From Lachnospiraceae bacterium (lineage in GTDB: Bacteria > Bacillota > Clostridia > Oscillospirales > Ruminococcaceae): a DNA stretch of 64,000 nt. Location of the stretch: positions 62,001-126,000 of the forward strand of contig JAMPFE010000005.1 of assembly GCA_023664705.1 (NCBI GenBank). Direction: 5' to 3'. How positions within the stretch are numbered: the stretch's first letter is position 1; every line of letters starts with the position of its first letter. Both the position numbers and the translations under genes were made by a program. The notes under the pieces are model-generated. The model worked only from the letters and a program-made list of their open reading frames with translations, was not told where the DNA came from and did no database searches. Positions 1-8,476 of the stretch are shown here, piece by piece.

Positions 1-263
1 AAGCGCTCAAACAAGCCCTCGATGTTGATAAGCTCGCCGACTAGCGTTCCCAGAGCGACGCAGACCACCACGAACATGGATTTACCGCCGACGAGCAGCA
101 TCTGCTCCATAGCGCCCGAAATGCCGATAAACAGCACAGTTATGCCGCACGCCGTATTCAAGCCGCCGCGCACGCGCTCGGGCATGCGTTTCCCGAAAAG
201 AAAGCCGATAACGCCGCCGAGCAATATCCCCGCGCAGTTTATCAGCGTTCCCAGTCCTATCAT
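1..263 (-). CDS. DUF554 family membrane protein (partial, runs off the window)
   Basis: The visible 87 residues begin MIGLGTLINCAGILLGG and continue with FLFGKRMPERVRGGL and a second hydrophobic stretch. This is the start of the DUF554 (YdfK/YqgA-like) family of polytopic inner-membrane proteins, whose function is unknown. The ATG at 263 overlaps the TGA of the upstream methyltransferase gene by 4 nt, so the two are translationally coupled in one minus-strand operon. The C-terminal half lies outside the window. Confidence 0.85.
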   Translation of the reverse strand, partial: MIGLGTLINCAGILLGGVIGFLFGKRMPERVRGGLNTACGITVLFIGISGAMEQMLLVGGKSMFVVVCVALGTLVGELINIEGLFER

Positions 264-1621
264 AATAGCCGCCCCTTTTGCTTTGTCATTAAAGTAACGC
301 ACTCCACGTGCCTTGTCCTCGGGAAGAGGTCGAACGCCCTTACCTTTTCAACGGAATAGCCGTTCCCGGCGAGGAGCTTGCAGTCGCGCGCGGCGGTCGC
401 GGGGTCGCAGGATATCATCACAATGCGCTCGGGGCTCATTTTTACGCACGCCGAGAGCGTTTCTTTATCGCAGCCCTTTCGGGGCGGGTCGAGTATTATC
501 ACGTCGGGAGCGAGCCCGTTCCCGAGAAGCTCCTCGGCAGCTTTTGAGGCGTCCGCGCAGATAAATTCCGCGTTCGCGATGCCGTTTTTCGCGGCGCTGC
601 GTTTGGCGTTCTCGACAGCCTCGGGGACTATCTCCGCGCCGATGATTTTTTTCGCCGTCCCCGCCATTGACAGTCCTATCGTGCCCGCGCCGCAATATAG
701 GTCGAGTATCGTCTTTCCCTCGGGCTCGGCAAACTCGGCGGCTTGCTTGTACAGGCTCTCGGCGGCGGGAGTGTTCACTTGATAGAACGACCGCGGCGAT
801 ATTTCGACGCTTATGCCGCACATCGTATCGCTTATCTCGGGCTTGCCCGACAATAAGATTTCGCGCTCGCCGAGAATGACGTTGGTGCGGTCGGGATTGA
901 CGTTAAGCACCACGCCCGTTATCTCGGGGAAGCGCTTTTTAAGCGCCGCCGCGAGCTTTTTCAGCTCGGGAGTTTTCCGCCTTGCGACGAGCACCGCGCA
1001 TATCTCGCCGCTGTAATGCCCTTTCCGCAGGAAGATGTGCCGCATTACTCCTTGGTTTTCGCGCTCGTTGTAGACGGAAATTTTCAGCGTTTTCATCTGC
1101 TCCTTGATGAACGCGGTTATTTCCGAAAAGCGCCCGGGCTGGAGCTTGCAGCTCTCGACGGGCACTATGCGGTGGCTCCTCTCGGAAAAGAAGCCCGAAA
1201 TTATATTGCCGTTTTCGTCCTTTCCGACGGGCATTTGCAGCTTATTGCGGTAATTTTCGGCGCTTTCGCTGCCGATAATGGGCAGAAATTCGGGGGAAAG
1301 CCCTCCGAGACGCTCGAACGCGTCTCGGACTATGCGCTCCTTGGCGGCAAGCTCCGCTCGGTAGGTTATGTGCCTGTAAACGCAGCCGCCGCATTTGCCG
1401 AATACGGGGCAATCGCTCTCAATGCGGTCGGGCGAGGGCGTTAAAATGCGCTCCGTCTTGCCGTAGGCGCAGTTTTTGAGCACCTTTAATACGCGGCACT
1501 CTATCACGTCTCCGACCGCCGTGAACGGCACGAAAACAGCCATTCCCTCTGCTCTGCCGACGCCGCTGCCTCCGCTTGCGAGCGAGGTTATTTCCAAGGT
1601 AATTATATCGTTTTTCTTCAT
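260..1621 (-). CDS. rlmD: 23S rRNA (uracil-5-)-methyltransferase, RlmD/RumA family
   Basis: The 453-residue protein matches the TrmA/RumA family, which makes 5-methyluridine in 23S rRNA using SAM. A TRAM RNA-binding domain fills residues 1-60. Cys71, Cys77 and Cys80 (C-x5-C-x2-C), plus a later Cys near 158, fit the [4Fe-4S] cluster of RumA. The SAM site reads ILDLYCGAGTIGLS near residue 309, and DPPRKGC and the catalytic-Cys motif ISCDPATAARDC follow. Length is normal. Gram-positive RlmCD enzymes can modify two positions, and sequence alone does not say which site this one uses. It follows a hairpin-containing leader and overlaps the DUF554 gene. Confidence 0.9.
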   Translation of the reverse strand: MKKNDIITLEITSLASGGSGVGRAEGMAVFVPFTAVGDVIECRVLKVLKNCAYGKTERILTPSPDRIESDCPVFGKCGGCVYRHITYRAELAAKERIVRDAFERLGGLSPEFLPIIGSESAENYRNKLQMPVGKDENGNIISGFFSERSHRIVPVESCKLQPGRFSEITAFIKEQMKTLKISVYNERENQGVMRHIFLRKGHYSGEICAVLVARRKTPELKKLAAALKKRFPEITGVVLNVNPDRTNVILGEREILLSGKPEISDTMCGISVEISPRSFYQVNTPAAESLYKQAAEFAEPEGKTILDLYCGAGTIGLSMAGTAKKIIGAEIVPEAVENAKRSAAKNGIANAEFICADASKAAEELLGNGLAPDVIILDPPRKGCDKETLSACVKMSPERIVMISCDPATAARDCKLLAGNGYSVEKVRAFDLFPRTRHVECVTLMTKQKGRLL

Positions 1622-1640
1622 ATGTTTATCTTCAAGCGAA

Positions 1641-1670
1641 AGCTCCCCGTTATTCCTCCAACGGGGAGCT
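1641..1670 (-). repeat. Perfect 11-bp hairpin with GGAGG in its loop, upstream of rlmD
   Basis: AGCTCCCCGTT (1641-1651) and AACGGGGAGCT (1660-1670) pair perfectly. On the minus strand the 8-nt loop reads GGAGGAAT. No U-tract follows, so it is not a clear intrinsic terminator. It sits between the 39-residue gene and the rlmD start at 1621. It may be an mRNA-processing or translational-control structure, or a weak terminator. Confidence 0.55.
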
Positions 1671-1680
1671 GACGCTGCTC

Positions 1681-1800
1681 TTAGTCCTTCTTGTCCTTAT
1701 CCTCTTTTTCCTTTTCGTCCAGCTTGGGCTCGATAACGCGGTCCCACAAGAGCTGTCCTACGACCGTGCCCGCGAGGATAACGAAAAACTGCTTTATCAT
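1681..1800 (-). CDS. 39-residue single-span membrane miniprotein
   Basis: This small gene has an ideal ribosome site (GGAGGTG, 6 nt before ATG at 1800) and encodes 39 residues. Residues 1-17 (MIKQFFVILAGTVVGQL) form one hydrophobic helix. The rest is a highly charged tail rich in Lys, Glu and Asp, ending DKDKKD. It lies 12 nt downstream of prfB and before the rlmD hairpin, so it is probably transcribed with prfB. I do not recognise a family. The strong ribosome site and coherent membrane-plus-charged-tail design argue that it is translated. Small clostridial membrane proteins of this shape often bind larger partners, but no partner can be named. Confidence 0.6.
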   Translation of the reverse strand: MIKQFFVILAGTVVGQLLWDRVIEPKLDEKEKEDKDKKD

Positions 1801-1812
1801 GACTTCACCTCC

Positions 1813-2925
1813 TTATATCTCGCCTAAATTTTTAGCCTTTAAATACGCGTTTATGAAGCAGTCGATGTCGCCGTCCATTACCGCGTTGATGTTCGCGTTT
1901 TCGCACTTTGTGCGCGCGTCCTTCGCGAGGGTGTACGGCATAAACACGTAGGAGCGTATCTGGCTGCCCCACTCTATCTTGAGCTGCTCGCCCTTGATGT
2001 CGGATATCTTGTCGAGGTGCTCCTGCTCCTTTATCTGCACGAGCTTGGACATCAGCATTTTCATCGCGAAGTCCTTGTTCTGGACCTGCGAGCGCTGTGT
2101 CTGGCAGGCGGTGACGATGCCGGTGGGCTTGTGTATCAGGCGCACCGCAGAACTGGTCTTGTTGATGTGCTGACCGCCCGCGCCGCTCGCTCTGTATACC
2201 TCCATTTCGATGTCCTCTGGGCGTATCTCCACGGACACGTCCTTTTCAAGCTCGGGCATTACCTCGACGGAGGCGAAGCTCGTCTGACGCCTTGCCGACG
2301 AATCGAACGGCGAAATGCGCACAAGACGGTGCACGCCGTGCTCGGATTTCAGGAAGCCGTAGGCGTTGTAGCCCTCGATGTGGATAGAAGCGCTTTTGAT
2401 GCCCGCCGTGTCGCCCTCTAGGATATCGAGGACCTCGGTTTTGAAACCGTGGCTGTCAGCCCACTTGGTGTACATTCTGATGAGCATCTGCACCCAATCC
2501 TGCGCCTCGGTGCCGCCCGCGCCCGCGTGGAACGACACGATGGCGTTGGAGCTGTCGTACTCGCCCGTAAGGAGCGTGGAGAGCTTTTGCTCCTCGAATT
2601 CCTTTTTGACCGTCTCGGCGAGGGCGTTCACCTCGCCAGCCATGGATTCGTCGTTCTCCTCCTCGGCGAGCTCTATCATCGTCAGCACGTCCTCGCGGTT
2701 GGCGCAGAGCTTCTCAAAGCCGCCGATAGTCTGCTTGTACTGCCCTATCTGCTGCATTACCGCCTGCGATTTCTCGGGGTCGTCCCAGAAATTCGGCTCG
2801 GTCGTCTTCATCTCCAGCTCGTCGAGCTTGATTTTTATGCCGTCTAAATTCAGCGCCCCGCGGAGCTCCTCGAGCTGCGGCTCCAGCGCCTCCATGGCAA
2901 GTCTTGTTTCATCGTACTGTATCAT
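1813..2925 (-). CDS. prfB: Peptide chain release factor 2
   Basis: RF2 terminates translation at UGA and UAA codons. The 370-residue protein carries the SPF specificity tripeptide in VRISPFDSSARRQTSF and the peptidyl-hydrolysis GGQ in ASGAGGQHINKTS. The N-terminal region aligns with RF2 around LRGALNLDG and EPNFWDDPEKSQAV. Most bacterial prfB genes have an in-frame UGA near codon 25 that needs a +1 frameshift. Here the reading frame is open through that position (GCG CTG AAT TTA GAC), so full-length RF2 needs no frameshift. Its promoter is at 3021-3049. Confidence 0.95.
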   Translation of the reverse strand: MIQYDETRLAMEALEPQLEELRGALNLDGIKIKLDELEMKTTEPNFWDDPEKSQAVMQQIGQYKQTIGGFEKLCANREDVLTMIELAEEENDESMAGEVNALAETVKKEFEEQKLSTLLTGEYDSSNAIVSFHAGAGGTEAQDWVQMLIRMYTKWADSHGFKTEVLDILEGDTAGIKSASIHIEGYNAYGFLKSEHGVHRLVRISPFDSSARRQTSFASVEVMPELEKDVSVEIRPEDIEMEVYRASGAGGQHINKTSSAVRLIHKPTGIVTACQTQRSQVQNKDFAMKMLMSKLVQIKEQEHLDKISDIKGEQLKIEWGSQIRSYVFMPYTLAKDARTKCENANINAVMDGDIDCFINAYLKAKNLGEI

Positions 2926-3020
2926 AAATTTACTCCTTAGCGGCAGGCTGCCGCCGCCATTCCCAATGTTATGTTGATTATAATTTAAGGTTTTCGCTGT
3001 ATGGCTATAGCGTTCTTTTT

Positions 3021-3049
3021 ATTATACCATATTTCAATAAGATTTTCAA
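3021..3049 (-). promoter_or_regulatory. Sigma-A promoter for prfB
   Basis: On the minus strand a -35 box TTGAAA (3044-3049) and a -10 box TATAAT (3021-3026) are separated by 17 bp, about 95 nt upstream of the prfB ATG. The surrounding sequence is AT-rich and lies between the stop of the membrane-protein gene and prfB. Confidence 0.8.
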
Positions 3050-3065
3050 GTACCCGACGCAAATT

Positions 3066-3494
3066 TTATAAAAGCGCCATGACCGTGACCGCAAGCAATG
3101 CCAACGCCGCAAAGCTCAAAGCGCTGAAAACTGCGTAAGTCATCACGGCGTCCCTTGACTGCTTTCGGTCAAACGCGAACACCCGCCGCGCGTTTTTTCC
3201 CGTAACGACGGTCACGCGCTCGTTTTTGGAAAGCTGCCTGCTGCTCGCACACACCATCCACGCCGCGCTTTCCGTACCGTTTACGGAATAAATAGCCTTC
3301 GCGTAGGTCGTGCCGATATATCCGCCGCGCGACGGCGTTAACCAACGGTATACTATCCTCGCGGAGACCGTGAGCGCTTGACCGCGCTTGATATCCGAGT
3401 GCAGACCTACCGCGCGGGTCAGCTTTATCACGCATCTGCAAGTCAGTAAAACCAAAGCAGCAAACGTCAAGACTGCCGATATTACAACGTTCAT
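3066..3494 (-). CDS. Small protein with two membrane spans and a central beta-rich domain
   Basis: The 142-residue protein starts at ATG 3494, which overlaps the TGA of the kinase gene by 4 nt. Residues 2-20 (NVVISAVLTFAALVLLTC) and about 117-139 (VFSALSFAALALLAVTVMAL) are membrane helices. Between them lies a soluble segment with alternating hydrophobic residues that looks beta-rich, including YIGTTYAKAIYSVNG and ERVTVVTGKNARRVFAF. The helix-beta domain-helix layout resembles DUF3592-like proteins, but I see no diagnostic motif. Its function is unknown. Co-translation with the sugar kinase is the only context clue. Confidence 0.65.
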   Translation of the reverse strand: MNVVISAVLTFAALVLLTCRCVIKLTRAVGLHSDIKRGQALTVSARIVYRWLTPSRGGYIGTTYAKAIYSVNGTESAAWMVCASSRQLSKNERVTVVTGKNARRVFAFDRKQSRDAVMTYAVFSALSFAALALLAVTVMALL

Positions 3495-4423
3495 ACCGTC
3501 TTTTCGGCGTGCTTTTTCAGCAGCTTTTTCATCTGGTATATTATCTGGTCCTTGGTCGCCATGCCCTCCGTGAACGCCGTCGCGCCGCCCGCCGCCGTGC
3601 CGAGGATAAGCGCGTACTCGTGGTCGACGTCGTTGTCGAGCATAGCCGAAACGAACCCCGCGACCATGGCGTCGCCCGCGCCGACGGAATTGACGACCTT
3701 GCCGTCGCACGCCTCGCAGAAGTATACCTCGCCCTGCATATCCAGCAGCAGCGCGCCGTCTCCCGCCATGGAGACAAGCACGTTCTGCGCGCCCATTTTC
3801 CGCAGCTGCATGGCGTATGACAGCACCTCCTCCTTGGAGGACGGCTTTTCGCCGAATATCTCGGTAAGCTCGTCAAGATTGGGCTTTATCAGATATGGTT
3901 TGTATACCAAAGTGTTCGTGAGGAGCTCTCCCGACGCGTCGACCACCGTTCTTATCTTCTTTGCCGAGACGTACTCGAGTATCTGCTGATAGATGTCCTG
4001 CGGCAGGCTCTTCGGGACGCTGCCCGCGAGCACGAGAACGTCCCCGTCGTCGAGCTCCGAAAATCTCTCGAACAGCTCTTTGAGCGCCTTATCGGGTATA
4101 TCGGGACCGTTTGCGTTGAGCTCCGTTTCGCCGTCCGATTTAAGCTTGATGTTGATGCGCGACAGTCCGCCGTCGAGACGCACGAAATCCGCCTCGACGC
4201 CGTGCGCGATAACGCTCTGCTCGATAGCCGCGCCCGTAAAGCCCGCCACAAAGCCCATCGCCTTTGACTTTACGCCGAGCTCGGACAGCACCGTGGACAC
4301 GTTTATGCCCTTGCCGCCCGCGCGGATGTAATCCTTTTCAATTCTGTTTACCTCGCGGAACCTCATGTTATTGACAAATACGACATAGTCCAGCGCGGGG
4401 TTGAATGTTACCGTATAAACCAA
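3491..4423 (-). CDS. fruK: 1-phosphofructokinase family kinase (PfkB superfamily)
   Basis: The 310-residue protein begins LVYTVTFNPALDYVV, typical of FruK and LacC kinases that phosphorylate fructose-1-phosphate or tagatose-6-phosphate. The first PfkB signature is GGKGINVS near residue 37. The second is VNSVGAGDAMVAGF near 243-256, with the catalytic Asp present. Translation starts at TTG 4423, 9 nt after GAGG, and no ATG is available. A LysR gene lies 32 nt upstream and may control it. No fructose PTS gene is visible in the window, so the exact substrate is open. Confidence 0.85.
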   Translation of the reverse strand: MVYTVTFNPALDYVVFVNNMRFREVNRIEKDYIRAGGKGINVSTVLSELGVKSKAMGFVAGFTGAAIEQSVIAHGVEADFVRLDGGLSRINIKLKSDGETELNANGPDIPDKALKELFERFSELDDGDVLVLAGSVPKSLPQDIYQQILEYVSAKKIRTVVDASGELLTNTLVYKPYLIKPNLDELTEIFGEKPSSKEEVLSYAMQLRKMGAQNVLVSMAGDGALLLDMQGEVYFCEACDGKVVNSVGAGDAMVAGFVSAMLDNDVDHEYALILGTAAGGATAFTEGMATKDQIIYQMKKLLKKHAEKTV

Positions 4424-4455
4424 AATAAGTCACCTCGAAAATAAAATTTAATTGA

Positions 4456-5373
4456 CTAAATATTTAAGTAACGCTTGACCTCCTCTACATAAACCTCCGC
4501 TATATCGGAAAGCGGATTGTATTTTCTGCGGATATAGCCGATCTCCATTACGGAGTTTCGGTTTTCCTCGTCCTCGCGGAACGGGACGGTGGTGTATTCC
4601 TCTCCGTTGAGCTCGTCGCAGGTTATCCCCGAGCAGAGCGTGTAACCGTTGAGACCCACCATAAGATTGAGCTGCGTGGCGCGGTCGCTGCTGCGGATAA
4701 CGCGCGGGTATTCCCTGTCGCCGAGTATCTCTTCCGCGAAATAGGACGCGACGCCGTCGCCCTGCTCGAACGACAAACACGGGTATTCGCTGAGCTGCTC
4801 CAGCGACAGCGAGCTTTCGCGGGCGAGCGGGTGGTTTTTCCACAAATAGACGTATGCGCTGCATTCTATCAGCGGCAGAAACTCGAGACCGTTATCCGCC
4901 AGCATCTTTTCGATTATCCTGCCGTTGAAGTCGCTTTTGTACAGTATGCCTATCTCGCTTTTAAGGCTGCCCACGTCCGAGATGACCTCGAGGGTCTTGG
5001 TCTCGCGTATGGCGAAATCGAACGTGAGCGTGTCGAAGCGCTTGACCATTTCCACAAACGCCTTTACCGCGAACGAATAATGCTGCGTTGAAACGCCGAA
5101 TTTCCGCTTTATCGCGGTGTTTTTGCCGTATTTCTCCCGCAAAAGCTCGTACTGCCGATAAACGCGGCTTGCGTACACAAGGAAATCCGTGCCGTCGGGC
5201 GTGAGCGTGACGCCCTTTGCCGTGCGGAGGAATATCGCGGCGCCTATCTCGTTTTCAAGCTCGCGGACCGCGCAGGACAACGCGGACTGCGTGATGAAAA
5301 GCGCCTCCGCGGCGCGGCTTATAGAGCCCTTTTCGGCGACCGTTATCACGTATTTAATCTGCTGAAGCGTCAT
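4456..5373 (-). CDS. LysR-family transcriptional regulator
   Basis: This 305-residue protein has the standard LysR layout. The N-terminal winged helix-turn-helix is at residues 1-60, with FITQSALSCAVRELENEIG as recognition region, and the effector-binding domain occupies the rest. I place the start at ATG 5373, 9 nt after GAGG; a TTG two codons upstream is also in frame. The start lies inside the end of the yfhO gene. It is immediately upstream of the FruK-like gene in the same direction, so a sugar-phosphate effector is possible but not shown by sequence. Confidence 0.9.
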   Translation of the reverse strand: MTLQQIKYVITVAEKGSISRAAEALFITQSALSCAVRELENEIGAAIFLRTAKGVTLTPDGTDFLVYASRVYRQYELLREKYGKNTAIKRKFGVSTQHYSFAVKAFVEMVKRFDTLTFDFAIRETKTLEVISDVGSLKSEIGILYKSDFNGRIIEKMLADNGLEFLPLIECSAYVYLWKNHPLARESSLSLEQLSEYPCLSFEQGDGVASYFAEEILGDREYPRVIRSSDRATQLNLMVGLNGYTLCSGITCDELNGEEYTTVPFREDEENRNSVMEIGYIRRKYNPLSDIAEVYVEEVKRYLNI

Positions 5374-8026
5374 CTTCAAAGCCCTCGTATTCGTCCTCCG
5401 CGCTCGGCGGCTCGCGCCGCGAGAGCCTTTCGGCGAGCAGCATTATGACGATAAGCAATATGCCGCTGCCCGTTATCAGCAAGCCCGATTTAAGCCCCGC
5501 GGGGAAGAATTTCAATTCTATCGTATGAGCACCCTCGGGAACTTCAATGCACATGAGCGTGCTGTCGACCGTTGAGAGCACCTTTGCTTCCCTGCCGTCG
5601 ATGAACGCCGTCCAGCCCTCCTCGAACGGTATCGACGTGAACAGCGCGCAGTCCTCCGCGGCGTCGACCTTTATCTCGAGCGACGAGCCGCCCGTTCTTG
5701 TTACGGATGTCCCCGCGTTCATGGACTGCAGCTTACCGTTAAATTCGGCGAGCCTTTCCTCGTCGAGATAGTAAAACAGAGCCTCCTCGACGTAGATTGC
5801 GTCCTCGTCCTTGGGGAGCTTGAGCTCCGCCGTGAACGTCTCGCCCTCGTCGTAGGTGCCGAGATAGGCGATGCTGTGGTTTTCGCTCTCGAAATAGTCC
5901 TTGATGTAGCTGCCGTTGACGTAAAGATAGCACTTGCGCTCGTATTTTGTCGGCAGGTACATATAGACCGCGCCCGAATGAGGCGCCGTTATCTCATACG
6001 AGATGGACGCGTCGGCGTCGGCGTTGCGCTTTTTGTAGGACGCGTGGTCGTCCGTGGTGGAGCCGATGTTGATGTTTTCGCAGTTGAAAATGTAATCGAA
6101 TATCCTCTCGTAAATACTCTCCTCATCGCCCGTGAGGAGCTCCGCGAGGGCTGTCTGCGCCTCGAACGGGTTATCGCCGCCGAGGTCTTCTCCTATCAAC
6201 TCTCCGTCGGCGAGATACGCGAGCGGGAGAACGTCCTTGTTCTCATAGACGGTCACGCCAAGACCGTTCTCGACCGAGATCGAGTCCGTGTACTGCGAAA
6301 GGAGCTCGGACTTCGACAGGACGTACTTTACGCCGAAAATATCGTCGGTGAGCAGCGTCGCGCCGTCGTAGCGCGTGTAATGCTCCCTTGCGCCGTAGCC
6401 GAGCTTTTTCAGCAGCGCTATCGCCTTGGAGTTGAACGTGCTGGTGCTGTGCGACATTCCGTACATGCGCGCCGCCATCGTGTCGTTTACGCAGCGGTGG
6501 TAGGTCTTTTCCATGCGGTAGAACCCGCCGTCGAGCTCGTGAACGCTCTCGGAGATACCGCGCGTGGGGGGTATCTCGTCGACGTAGGTGTCGCGCGGGG
6601 AATAATAAATGTCCTTGTTGAGCTTATAGAAGGTTATCGCCGTGTTCGCGAGGAGCTCGATGCAGACAAGGCACGCGAACAGGCTGTGCGAAAGCGGTCC
6701 GCGGCGCTTTTTGTACGCCGCCGCGGCTGCCGCCGTAACGCCGAGGGCGATAAGCGGGATAACGATTATAAGGGTGGTGTCGAAGCGCTCGTGACCCGCG
6801 TTGTAGTCGGACAAAAGCAATATCCCCAGCAGCACAGCGAACGCCGCGCCGAGAGATTTTCCGCGCAGCGAGGATATTTTCTCGAACGCCTCCGCGCCGA
6901 AAAGTATCAGCAAAAACGAAATGATGAACGAATAGCGGAACGGCATCCACACGGGGACTTGTCCGCCGTGCCAGAACATATCGACGGGCTTTATATACAT
7001 CGACAGGAAAAGCAGCCCGAGCACAAAGCCCCCCGAAACGCGCTCTCTGAGCGGTATCCTGCGGTGCATAAAATAGATAACGGCGAACAGTATCCCGAGC
7101 GTGCCGCAATACAGCATGGGAAGCCCCTCGGGGCGTATCGTGTCGAACGTCGCGGGGAAAAGCTTTATCAGGCAGTCGGCAAGGTTGAAGTTCTCCTTGA
7201 AGGAGTAATCGGGATTGCCGAAAGCGAATTTGCCGTTGGAGAGCGATTTGTAAACGGGGAGTATCATAAAGCCGCTTGACAATATGCCCGCGACCGAGGC
7301 AAATCCGTACACCGCCGTAGAAGCGAATATGCTCCGAAAGCCCTTTGCGGAGCACTTTCCCGAGGCAATGTAATAAACAAAATAGATCGCCGAAAAAATG
7401 CCGACCATATAGCCGATGTAGAAGTTCGCGACGAAGATGTATATAAGCGACAGTGTGTACAGCAGGAATTTTCTCCCGTCGCAGACGCGCTCGACGCCCA
7501 TCAGCACAAGCGGCAAAGCAATAAGACCGTCCAGCCACATCGGATTGACGGTCTGAGCGGTGAAATAGCCCGAAAGCGCGTACATTACCGAAAACAGCAC
7601 GGCCGTGTATTCCGAGAAGCCGCGCCGCCTTTTCAGCATGAGCGCCGCCGAAAATCCCACCGCCGCGCATTTCGCGAGCTGCATCGCCATTATGCCCTCG
7701 GTTATGCTCTCCCTCGGGAACAGCCATACGATAATGTTGAACGGGCTCGCGAGATAGTACGCGAACAGCCCGAGGAACTCTCCCGAAAGAGAACCGCTCC
7801 AACAGTAGAAAATGCTCTCCTTGCCCGCGAACACGTCGTACATATAATCGAAATAATACACATATTGCGCGTTTAAATCGAGCCCGAGCACGGATTTCTC
7901 GCCGAACGGATACATCCCGAATATTGCGTACGCGACGTACATTATCGCGGGCGGCAGCAGCGCGGCGAGAAAATACGCCTTTTTGCGGACGATAAACTCC
8001 CGCGCGGTATACAAAGCTTTTTTCAT
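5354..8026 (-). CDS. yfhO: YfhO family membrane protein
   Basis: The 890-residue protein begins with a short cytoplasmic segment and a long multi-helix membrane region (roughly residues 15-440), including the family-typical LGLDLNAQYVYYFDYMYD and SGSLSGEFLGLFAYYLASP. A large extracytoplasmic domain (about 450-840) follows, then a last helix (GLLITGSGILLIVIMLL) and an acidic tail. YfhO-type proteins have a GT-C glycosyltransferase-like fold. In Bacillus and Listeria they are linked to glycosylation of lipoteichoic acid or other cell-surface polymers. It is followed 26 nt before its end by the LysR start and preceded closely by yjbQ. The polymer it acts on here is unknown. Confidence 0.9.
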   Translation of the reverse strand: MKKALYTAREFIVRKKAYFLAALLPPAIMYVAYAIFGMYPFGEKSVLGLDLNAQYVYYFDYMYDVFAGKESIFYCWSGSLSGEFLGLFAYYLASPFNIIVWLFPRESITEGIMAMQLAKCAAVGFSAALMLKRRRGFSEYTAVLFSVMYALSGYFTAQTVNPMWLDGLIALPLVLMGVERVCDGRKFLLYTLSLIYIFVANFYIGYMVGIFSAIYFVYYIASGKCSAKGFRSIFASTAVYGFASVAGILSSGFMILPVYKSLSNGKFAFGNPDYSFKENFNLADCLIKLFPATFDTIRPEGLPMLYCGTLGILFAVIYFMHRRIPLRERVSGGFVLGLLFLSMYIKPVDMFWHGGQVPVWMPFRYSFIISFLLILFGAEAFEKISSLRGKSLGAAFAVLLGILLLSDYNAGHERFDTTLIIVIPLIALGVTAAAAAAYKKRRGPLSHSLFACLVCIELLANTAITFYKLNKDIYYSPRDTYVDEIPPTRGISESVHELDGGFYRMEKTYHRCVNDTMAARMYGMSHSTSTFNSKAIALLKKLGYGAREHYTRYDGATLLTDDIFGVKYVLSKSELLSQYTDSISVENGLGVTVYENKDVLPLAYLADGELIGEDLGGDNPFEAQTALAELLTGDEESIYERIFDYIFNCENINIGSTTDDHASYKKRNADADASISYEITAPHSGAVYMYLPTKYERKCYLYVNGSYIKDYFESENHSIAYLGTYDEGETFTAELKLPKDEDAIYVEEALFYYLDEERLAEFNGKLQSMNAGTSVTRTGGSSLEIKVDAAEDCALFTSIPFEEGWTAFIDGREAKVLSTVDSTLMCIEVPEGAHTIELKFFPAGLKSGLLITGSGILLIVIMLLAERLSRREPPSAEDEYEGFEDDASAD

Positions 8027-8028
8027 TT

Positions 8029-8436
8029 TTATTCGCCTATGATTTTTACGATAACGTTCTTCTCGCGCTGACCGTCGAAATCCCCGTACATTATGTACTG
8101 ACGGGGACCGAGGTCGAGCTTGCCCTCCGAAATGGGCACGCAGACGGACGCGCCCATAAGCGCCTGCTTGAGATGCGCCCTGCCCGAGCTCATATAATCG
8201 ACCTTGTACTCGTTCGCCTCCTTGGAGAGCTCCTTCAGCACCTTCTGCCAGTCCTTGTACAGATTTTCATTGTCGTGCTCGAGAAAAACGGACGCCGTGG
8301 TGTGCTGCGAGATAACGACGCATATGCCGTCGCTCACCATGCTCCTGCGCACGCACTCCTCTATCTCGTAGGAAAGATTGAGGAACTGCTCGGGTTCGTC
8401 CGTTATCACTGTCAGGACCTGTTTAAAATGCTTCAT
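8029..8436 (-). CDS. yjbQ: YjbQ/UPF0047 family protein
   Basis: The 135-residue protein matches the UPF0047 family. It shows SQHTTASVFLEHDNE, the conserved HLKQALMGASVCVPIS and the C-terminal GPRQYIMYGDFDGQREK. The family forms trimers with a metal-binding His cluster, and some members have weak thiamine-phosphate synthase activity. The real role is not settled. It sits 2 nt upstream of yfhO and about 40 nt downstream of the DUF4097 gene, in the operon driven from 9625-9653. Confidence 0.9.
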   Translation of the reverse strand: MKHFKQVLTVITDEPEQFLNLSYEIEECVRRSMVSDGICVVISQHTTASVFLEHDNENLYKDWQKVLKELSKEANEYKVDYMSSGRAHLKQALMGASVCVPISEGKLDLGPRQYIMYGDFDGQREKNVIVKIIGE

Positions 8437-8476
8437 CTTCGTTATCCTTTCTGTTTAGCGCGCCCAAGACGCGAAA

